A DNA stretch of 64,000 nt from Treponema sp. (GTDB lineage Bacteria; Spirochaetota; Spirochaetia; Treponematales; Treponemataceae), in NCBI GenBank assembly GCA_004554075.1, contig SFOB01000008.1:85371-149370 (forward strand), written 5' to 3'. The position numbers were made by a program, and so were the translations under genes. Under the pieces are notes generated by a model that saw only the letters and a list, made by a program, of their open reading frames with translations, ran no database searches and was not told where the DNA came from. Positions 57,204 through 64,000 of this stretch are shown piece after piece (the stretch's first letter is position 1; the number at the start of each line of letters is the position of its first letter).

Positions 57204-60200
57204 ATGTTCGCAAAGACTCGAACAATCAACCGTCAGAATTATGGAAAGGCCATCCAGCACGCTATGGATGTTCCTGATCTTATCGCAATCCAGACAAAAT
57301 CGTATGATGATTTCCTTCAGGCAGAAGCCCTGAAAGAGCAGAAAGAAGTTCTTAATCAGGGACTTCAGGACGTATTTACTTCAACATTCCCTATCGAAAG
57401 TCCTAACGGCGATATGTCATTGGAGTATGAGTTTTATGAGCTCGACTGGGAGAACCAGAAGTTCACCGAGTTGCAGTGCAAGCAGAAAGGACTTACTTAT
57501 TCAGTTCCTTTAAAAGCCCGTATCAATTTGAATTTCCTTCAGACTGGAGCAATTCTCCAGAAAGATATTTATATGGGCGACATCCCGCTCATGACAGATC
57601 GTGGTACATTTGTTATCAACGGAGCTGAGCGCGTAGTTGTTTCCCAGATTCACCGTTCTCCTGGCGTTATTTTCTGCCACGATAAAGGTGTTTACTCAAG
57701 CCGTATCATTCCTTACCGCGGATCTTGGCTTGAATTCGAAATTGACCAGAAAAAAGAGCTTATTTTTGCAAAGATTGACCGCAAAAAGAAGATTCTTGGT
57801 ACAATTTTCCTTCGCGCACTTGGTTATTCAACACGTGAAGAAATCATCCGCTGCTTCTACGATGTAGAAGACATTAAGGTAAAGAAGGGTGACGAACTTG
57901 TAGACAAGGTTCTCGCTTCTGCTGTAATCATCAAAGATGAAGAAGGCAATGAAAAGAGACTCTTTAATGCAGGTACAAAACTTCATCCACATGATATTGA
58001 TGACCTTCTCGCTAACAAAATCGAAGAAATCTGCGTAATCCGCTTTGATACACGCAGCAATTCAAATGGCGATGAAAAGAATACTTCTCTCGATTCACAG
58101 ATGATTATCAACTGTTTCGAACGCGAGGAAGTTAAATTCGTAAAAGAAGGTTCTGTAGATAACGAACCAACAAAAGAAGATTGTCTCGCAGCTGTATATG
58201 CAATCTTGCAGCCTGGTGAGCCAATGACAGTTGAACAGGCTGAAAAAGACCTCAACTCTCTCTTCTTCTCTGAGCGCCGCTATGACCTCGGACGTGTTGG
58301 TCGCTACAAGCTCAACAAGAAGTTTGACTACTCAGATGATGTAAAAGACTTCACTCTTATTAAGGATGATATCATCAATACAATGAAGTTCCTCATCAAA
58401 GTTTATATTGGTGAAGAGCAGATTGACGATATTGACCACCTTGGAAACCGCCGTATCCGTTCTGTAGGTGAGTTGATGACAAATCAGCTTAAGTCTGCAT
58501 TTGCAAGAATGGAACGCATTGCTAAGGAAAGAATGAGCCTTAAAGAAACTGATACAATGAAGCCACAGGATTTGATTTCTATCAAACCTATCGTAGCTGC
58601 TATCAAAGAATTCTTTGGTTCTTCACAGCTCTCTCAGTTCATGGATCAGATTAACCCATTGGCAGAGCTTACACATAAACGTCGTTTGAACGCTCTCGGA
58701 CCTGGTGGTCTTTCACGTGACCGCGCTGGTTTCGAAGTTCGTGACGTACACTATTCACACTACGGACGCATGTGTCCTATCGAGACTCCTGAAGGTCCAA
58801 ACATTGGTCTTATCGTATCTCTCGCTATGTACACACGCATCAATGACTACGGATTCCTTGAAGCTCCATACCGCAAGGTAGTAAACGGAAAGGCTACTAA
58901 CGAAGTTGAATACCTTTCTGCTATGGACGAGGATAAGTACTACATTGGTCAGGTAGTTGAAGGAATGAAGAAGGATGGTTCATTCCCTACAGAAACAATT
59001 TCTTGCCGCAACCGTGGTAACTATACTCAGCGTTCTCCAAAAGACGTTCAGTACATTGACGTTTCTCCACGTCAGGTAATTTCTGTTTCTGCTTCTTTGA
59101 TTCCATTCCTTGAGCATGACGATGCTAACCGTGCGCTCATGGGTTGTAACATGCAGCGTCAGGCTGTACCTCTTCTCTTCCCAGAACCACCACACGTTGG
59201 AACTGGTATGGAAAGAAAGTGTGCTTATGACTCTGGTGTTCTTATCAAGGCTAAGCACGACGGTGAAGTTATCTACGTTTCAAGTGAACTTATTAAGGTA
59301 AAGGTTGAAGGTTCTAAGGCAGTTGATGAATACAGCCTCTTGAAGTATCAGAGAACTAACAACGATACATGTAACCACCAGCGCCCAACTGTTAATGTTG
59401 GTGAAAAGGTTAAGGCCGGCGATGTTCTTGCTGACGGACCTGCAACATTCAACGGAGAGCTCGCTCTCGGACGCAACATTCTCGTAGGATTCGTTCCTTG
59501 GAATGGTTACAACTATGAGGATGCCGTACTTATTTCTCAGCGCGTTGTTCGCGAGGATATGTATACATCTATCCATATTAAAGAGTTCCAGATTGAAATC
59601 CGTGAAACAAAGCTCGGTCCAGAGCGCATTACACGTGATATTCCTAACACAGCCGAAAAAGCACTTGCTAACCTCGACTCAGAAGGTATCATCCGTATTG
59701 GTGCTAAGGTTCGCTCAGGAGATATCCTTGTTGGTAAGGTAACTCCAAAGTCTGAAACTGAAACAACTCCAGAGTTCAAGCTTTTGAACTCAATCTTTGG
59801 TGAAAAGGCTAAAGAAGTTCGCGATTCTTCACTCCGCGTTCCACATGGAATTGAAGGTGTTGTAATTGATATCCAGCAGATGAGCCGCCTTGAAGGTGAC
59901 GATCTGCTCCCAGGTGTAGATAAGGTAGTTAAGGTTCTTATTGCTAACAAGCGTAAGCTTCGTGAAGGTGATAAGATGGCCGGACGCCACGGAAACAAGG
60001 GTGTTGTTTCTCGTATTCTCCCTGTTGAAGACATGCCATATCTCGAAGATGGTACTCCACTTGATGTTTGTTTGAACCCACTTGGTGTACCTTCCCGAAT
60101 GAACATTGGACAGATTCTTGAGTCTGAACTTGGTATTGCAGGTAAGTACCTCAACCAGTTCTTCGAAGTACCTGTATTCGAATCACCTTCTCAGAAGATG

Positions 60201-60761
60201 ATCGAAGCTAAGCTCGAAGAAGCTAACAAGGCAGTTGCAGGAACAGGACTTAAGATTTCTACAGACTGTAAGCAGATTGTACACGACGGACGTACTGGTG
60301 AACCTTTCGTAAACCCAATCTTCGTTGGTGTTATCTACTATATGAAGCTTCATCACCTTGTTGATGATAAGATGCACGCTCGTTCTACTGGACCTTACTC
60401 TCTCGTTACACAGCAGCCTCTTGGTGGTAAGGCACAGTTCGGTGGACAGCGTCTTGGAGAAATGGAGGTTTGGGCACTCGAAGCATACGGTGCAGCTAAC
60501 ACTCTCCAGGAAATGATGACAATTAAGTCAGATGATATGAACGGACGTTCAAAGATTTACGAATCTATCGTAAAGGGCGACCCTTCATCTCCAATCGGAA
60601 TCCCTGAATCATTCAACGTACTGGTACAGGAACTCCGTGGTTTGGCTCTTGACTTCACAATTTATGATGCTAAGGGTAAACAGATTGCTCTTACAGAACG
60701 TGATCAGGAACTGATTGACAAGAACGCTTCCGGATTTGATAAGGAGGATGCAAATGCGTGA
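57204..60761 (+). CDS. rpoB: RNA polymerase beta subunit
   Basis: 1185 residues from the ATG at 57204 (AGGGGG upstream); the frame open from 57033 is leader. Domain order is standard: N-terminal [15 protein letters not shown], rifampicin region [32 protein letters not shown] (seen in pieces; wild-type-looking Asp and His residues), [26 protein letters not shown] and the C-terminal [26 protein letters not shown]. The aspartate partner of the active site is in YEDA. Overlaps rpoC by 8 bases. Confidence 0.98.
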   Translation: MFAKTRTINRQNYGKAIQHAMDVPDLIAIQTKSYDDFLQAEALKEQKEVLNQGLQDVFTSTFPIESPNGDMSLEYEFYELDWENQKFTELQCKQKGLTYSVPLKARINLNFLQTGAILQKDIYMGDIPLMTDRGTFVINGAERVVVSQIHRSPGVIFCHDKGVYSSRIIPYRGSWLEFEIDQKKELIFAKIDRKKKILGTIFLRALGYSTREEIIRCFYDVEDIKVKKGDELVDKVLASAVIIKDEEGNEKRLFNAGTKLHPHDIDDLLANKIEEICVIRFDTRSNSNGDEKNTSLDSQMIINCFEREEVKFVKEGSVDNEPTKEDCLAAVYAILQPGEPMTVEQAEKDLNSLFFSERRYDLGRVGRYKLNKKFDYSDDVKDFTLIKDDIINTMKFLIKVYIGEEQIDDIDHLGNRRIRSVGELMTNQLKSAFARMERIAKERMSLKETDTMKPQDLISIKPIVAAIKEFFGSSQLSQFMDQINPLAELTHKRRLNALGPGGLSRDRAGFEVRDVHYSHYGRMCPIETPEGPNIGLIVSLAMYTRINDYGFLEAPYRKVVNGKATNEVEYLSAMDEDKYYIGQVVEGMKKDGSFPTETISCRNRGNYTQRSPKDVQYIDVSPRQVISVSASLIPFLEHDDANRALMGCNMQRQAVPLLFPEPPHVGTGMERKCAYDSGVLIKAKHDGEVIYVSSELIKVKVEGSKAVDEYSLLKYQRTNNDTCNHQRPTVNVGEKVKAGDVLADGPATFNGELALGRNILVGFVPWNGYNYEDAVLISQRVVREDMYTSIHIKEFQIEIRETKLGPERITRDIPNTAEKALANLDSEGIIRIGAKVRSGDILVGKVTPKSETETTPEFKLLNSIFGEKAKEVRDSSLRVPHGIEGVVIDIQQMSRLEGDDLLPGVDKVVKVLIANKRKLREGDKMAGRHGNKGVVSRILPVEDMPYLEDGTPLDVCLNPLGVPSRMNIGQILESELGIAGKYLNQFFEVPVFESPSQKMIEAKLEEANKAVAGTGLKISTDCKQIVHDGRTGEPFVNPIFVGVIYYMKLHHLVDDKMHARSTGPYSLVTQQPLGGKAQFGGQRLGEMEVWALEAYGAANTLQEMMTIKSDDMNGRSKIYESIVKGDPSSPIGIPESFNVLVQELRGLALDFTIYDAKGKQIALTERDQELIDKNASGFDKEDANA

Positions 60762-63700
60762 TGTACAGGATTTTGACAGCTTAAAGATTAAACTGGCTTC
60801 TCCAGAGACCATTCGTTCATGGTCTTACGGTGAGGTAAAAAAGCCTGAGACTATAAACTACAGAACACTCCGCCCTGAGAAAGACGGTCTTTTCTGTGAA
60901 AGAATTTTCGGTACTACAAAGGAATGGGAATGCTACTGCGGTAAGTTTAAGTCTATCCGCTATAAGGGTGTTATCTGTGACCGTTGTGGTGTTGAAGTTA
61001 CTCACTTCAAGGTACGCCGTGAACGCACAGGACACATTGAACTTGCAGCTCCAGTAAGCCACATCTGGTATTACCGTTCAGTTCCAAGCCGCATGGGTCT
61101 TTTGCTCGATCTTCTTACAGAAGAAGAATATCAGGAAGCACTTGAGCACTACGCAGGTTCTGCTTTCACAGCAGATATGGGTGCTGAGGCTATCAAGACT
61201 ATGCTTGAGCGCCTTGACCTCGATGAGCTTGCTGCAGAGCTCCGTGCAAAAATGATCGAAAAGGGCGCTAAGTCTGACAAGAGACTTCTCCGTCGTATTG
61301 AAATCGTAGAAAACTTCCGCGCATCTGGAAACAAAGTTTCTTGGATGATTCTGGACGTAATTCCAGTTATTCCTCCTGAGCTTCGTCCAATGGTACAGCT
61401 CGATGGTGGACGTTTCGCTACATCTGACCTCAACGACCTCTACCGCCGTGTTATTAATCGTAATAACCGTCTTAAGAGATTGCAGCAGCTTTCTGCTCCT
61501 GACATCATCATCCGCAACGAAAAGCGTATGCTTCAGGAAGCAGTTGATGCTTTGTTTGACAATACAAAGAGAAAGCGTGCAGTTAAGGGTGCTTCAAACC
61601 GCCCTCTCAAGTCAATTTCTGACCTTCTCAAAGGTAAGCAGGGACGTTTCCGCTTGAACCTTCTTGGTAAGCGTGTAGACTACTCTGGACGTTCGGTAAT
61701 CGTTGTTGGACCAGAACTTAAGCTCTGGCAGTGCGGTCTTCCTACAAAGATGGCTTTGGAATTGTTCAAGCCATTCCTTATGAAGAAGCTCGTAGACAAA
61801 GACGTAGTATTTAATATTAAGAAGGCAAAGGCTCTTGTTGAGTCTGAGTCTCCAGAAGTATATGCAATTCTTGATGAAGTAGTAAAAGAGCATCCAGTAA
61901 TGCTCAACCGTGCGCCAACCCTTCACCGTCTTGGTATTCAGGCATTCGAACCTGTACTTGTAGAAGGAAAAGCTCTTAAGCTTCACCCACTCGCATGTAA
62001 AGCTTTCAACGCCGACTTCGATGGTGACCAGATGGCTATCCACGTACCACTTACTCAGGCCGCTCAGATGGAATGCTGGACATTGATGCTTTCTGCTAGA
62101 AACCTCCTTGACCCAGCTAACGGTAACACAATCGTTGCTCCATCTCAGGACATGGTACTTGGTATCTACTATATGACTGCTATCAAACCTAACGCTAAGG
62201 GAACAGGTAAGCGCTTCTCTACACCAGATGAAGTACGTATGGCTGCAGAACTTGGTGCAATTGAATGGCAGGCTCTCATTAAGGTTCCAGCTCCAAAAGA
62301 TTCTTTCGATGCAGATGCTCTTAAGGTTAAGGGTGATGACGGATTCCTTGGTGGAACACAGTCATTCAAGAAGGGTGATCTTATTGAAACTTCAGCAGGA
62401 CGTCTTGCTTTCAACGAAGCAATGCCTGCAGAAATTGAATATGTAAACCGCCAGATGTTCGATAAGTCTTTGAAGAAGATGATTGAGCATGTATATCATA
62501 CAAAGGGATCTTGGCTCACAATCCAGATGCACGACGCAATCAAGGATGTTGGTTACAAGAACGCTACCTTCTACGGTGCAACACTTTGTATGAAGGATAT
62601 CCTCGTTCCTGATGAAAAGCCGGAAATCATGGCTCAGGCTAACAAGGATGTTGAAGATATTATCAACCAGTATGGAAAGGGTGTTATTACAGCAGAAGAA
62701 AGATATCAGCGTGTAACAAACATCTGGGCTCGTACTAACGAAAAACTTACAAATCTCATGATGGATAATCTTGAGAAAGATAAGCAGGGCTTTAACACAA
62801 TCTACATGATGGCTAAGTCTGGTGCCCGCGGTTCTCGTGGACAGATTTCTCAGCTTGCTGCAATGCGTGGTTTGATGACTAAGCCTAACGGAGATATTAT
62901 CGAGCTCCCAATTAAGTCAAACTTCTACGAAGGACTTTCCGTTATTGAATACTTTATTTCAACTAACGCTTCTCGTAAGGGTCTTTCGGATACAGCTCTT
63001 AAGACAGCCGATGCCGGTTACATGACACGTCGTCTTGTTGATGTTGCACAGGATGTAGTAATCAACGAAGAAGACTGCTGTACAATCAACGGTATTGACT
63101 ACACAGCTATCAAAGAGGGTGATGAAGTTAAGGTTCCACTTAGTAAGCGTATCGAAGGTCACTACACAATCGAACGTGTTGTAAACGCTAAGGGTGAACT
63201 TATCTGTGACGTAAACCAGTACATCGACGAAGCTATGGCTAAGAAGATTGAAGCTGCTGGTGTTGAAAAGGTTAAGCTCCGCACAGTACTTACCTGTGAA
63301 GCTAAACACGGTATTTGTGTTAAGTGTTATGGTAAGAACCTTGCACGCAATAAGATTGTTGAAATTGGTGAAGCAGTTGGTATTATCGCTGCTCAGTCAA
63401 TCGGTCAGCCAGGTACACAGCTTACACTTCGTACCTTCCACTCGGGTGGTGCGGCTGAGATGTCAACAAACGATAACAAGATTGTTCTTAAGTTTGATGC
63501 ATTCATTAAGAATATCGAAGGAACTCACGTTGAGAAGAAAGACAAGTGGCTCTTTACTCGTAAGGGCTTCATGACTGTAATCCGTATTCTCGACAAGATT
63601 AAGTTCACTGCAGATGATGAGCTTCTTATTGAAGATGGAAAGAGCCTTATGCGCGGCGACGTTATCCTTAAGCACAAGGGCAAGGAAGTTCTTGCCGGTG

Positions 63701-64000
63701 TTAACGGTAAGGTTGTTAAGGGCGACGGCGTAATCTACATCACAAGTAAGGAACAGAAGATTGAAATCTCTAACGGTTCTACAATCTTCACAAAGGCTGG
63801 AGCAATCGTTAAGAAGGGTGAAGTAATCGGTGAATTCGAACAGTTCATTGAGCCTATCCTTGCAGAAAGCGACGGATATATCCACTTCGAAGATGTAATT
63901 GTAGGTTCTACACTTGAAGAGAAGGTTGACCTTCAGACAGGTAAGACAGAACGTTACATCACAGATCTTCACCTTGATGTAAAGCAGCCACGTATCATCA
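60754..64000 (+). CDS. rpoC: RNA polymerase beta' subunit (partial)
   Basis: 1082 codons are visible from the ATG at 60754 (AAGGAGG upstream) to the window edge with no stop. Zinc site [14 protein letters not shown] near residue 70, the active-site [12 protein letters not shown] at about 62008-62043, the bridge-helix region ([15 protein letters not shown]), and the trigger-loop region [20 protein letters not shown]. The remaining C-terminus is outside. Starts inside the last codons of rpoB, so translation is coupled. Confidence 0.98.
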   Translation, partial: MRDVQDFDSLKIKLASPETIRSWSYGEVKKPETINYRTLRPEKDGLFCERIFGTTKEWECYCGKFKSIRYKGVICDRCGVEVTHFKVRRERTGHIELAAPVSHIWYYRSVPSRMGLLLDLLTEEEYQEALEHYAGSAFTADMGAEAIKTMLERLDLDELAAELRAKMIEKGAKSDKRLLRRIEIVENFRASGNKVSWMILDVIPVIPPELRPMVQLDGGRFATSDLNDLYRRVINRNNRLKRLQQLSAPDIIIRNEKRMLQEAVDALFDNTKRKRAVKGASNRPLKSISDLLKGKQGRFRLNLLGKRVDYSGRSVIVVGPELKLWQCGLPTKMALELFKPFLMKKLVDKDVVFNIKKAKALVESESPEVYAILDEVVKEHPVMLNRAPTLHRLGIQAFEPVLVEGKALKLHPLACKAFNADFDGDQMAIHVPLTQAAQMECWTLMLSARNLLDPANGNTIVAPSQDMVLGIYYMTAIKPNAKGTGKRFSTPDEVRMAAELGAIEWQALIKVPAPKDSFDADALKVKGDDGFLGGTQSFKKGDLIETSAGRLAFNEAMPAEIEYVNRQMFDKSLKKMIEHVYHTKGSWLTIQMHDAIKDVGYKNATFYGATLCMKDILVPDEKPEIMAQANKDVEDIINQYGKGVITAEERYQRVTNIWARTNEKLTNLMMDNLEKDKQGFNTIYMMAKSGARGSRGQISQLAAMRGLMTKPNGDIIELPIKSNFYEGLSVIEYFISTNASRKGLSDTALKTADAGYMTRRLVDVAQDVVINEEDCCTINGIDYTAIKEGDEVKVPLSKRIEGHYTIERVVNAKGELICDVNQYIDEAMAKKIEAAGVEKVKLRTVLTCEAKHGICVKCYGKNLARNKIVEIGEAVGIIAAQSIGQPGTQLTLRTFHSGGAAEMSTNDNKIVLKFDAFIKNIEGTHVEKKDKWLFTRKGFMTVIRILDKIKFTADDELLIEDGKSLMRGDVILKHKGKEVLAGVNGKVVKGDGVIYITSKEQKIEISNGSTIFTKAGAIVKKGEVIGEFEQFIEPILAESDGYIHFEDVIVGSTLEEKVDLQTGKTERYITDLHLDVKQPRII

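Noticed and set aside
59537..60154. 205-codon ORF antisense to rpoB
   Set aside because: Composition (Ser/Arg/Pro-rich) follows from the reverse of highly biased rpoB codons.

Overview
Organism: the window looks like a Treponema chromosome, most likely a gut or rumen plant-fibre-degrading species. Supporting signs are an archaeal/eukaryal-type long PheRS alpha chain, a spirochaete-type 529-residue cytoplasmic protein of unknown function, a lipoprotein/LysM protein pair resembling treponemal membrane antigens, many lipobox proteins, and secreted xylan and beta-glucan hydrolases. Base composition is moderately AT-rich. There is no prophage, transposase or CRISPR array. The species assignment is inference.

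Layout: 1-7.6 kb holds a partial M23 peptidase, tatD, dusB, a hypothetical gene overlapping a GAF-GGDEF diguanylate cyclase, a broken rhomboid protease gene and two exported hypotheticals. 7.7-15.6 kb holds pheS, a TetR regulator with an RNA methyltransferase, a GH10 xylanase with a lipoprotein, an acyltransferase and a PurO-type IMP cyclohydrolase. 15.7-21.3 kb holds a class-C-like serine hydrolase, a YesL-like protein, a stand-alone AICAR formyltransferase (the partner of PurO), a MATE exporter and a 2-hydroxyacid dehydrogenase. 21.3-24.2 kb is a two-gene operon: an ECF-like sigma factor fused to a large uncharacterised C-terminal module, plus a second gene encoding that module alone. 24.2-31.3 kb holds an aromatic-acid-exporter-like protein, a nucleoside hydrolase, a DNA glycosylase, a RhuM remnant, an XRE regulator, an ArsC-like protein, metY and an orphan DNA methyltransferase. 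31.5-38.7 kb is a beta-glucan utilisation cluster: CBM9-like protein, glycosidase fused to a probable outer-membrane beta-barrel, GH16 lipoprotein, and two glycan-binding-type lipoproteins. 38.8-39.5 kb is a BrnT/BrnA toxin-antitoxin pair. 39.5-46 kb holds DUF1015, rpoN, a hibernation factor, hprK, ptsH, lexA and holA. 46-53.4 kb holds the lipoprotein/LysM pair, Nudix, cytidylate-kinase-like, pgsA, hsp20, radA, a probable new small RNA and cysE. 53.4-64 kb is the tRNA-Thr, rpmG, tRNA-Trp, secE, nusG, rplKAJL, rpoBC transcription/translation block; rpoC runs off the end.

Two cross-cutting patterns stand out. First, at least fifteen genes that open a transcription unit have a -10 hexamer only 6-12 bases before the start codon and no ribosome binding site, so their mRNAs should be leaderless or nearly so, while internal operon genes have good Shine-Dalgarno sequences. 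Second, intergenic spaces are full of fold-back and cassette repeats: nested hairpins up to 219 bp, GTCAT-type inverted repeats, a GC-rich element present in two copies, a 52-base hairpin present twice, and a short leader-peptide cassette upstream of two unrelated genes.

Best candidates for undescribed biology: the sigma-fusion operon, the glycosidase/beta-barrel fusion, the small RNA at 52.3 kb, the leaderless-promoter architecture and the leader-peptide cassette.
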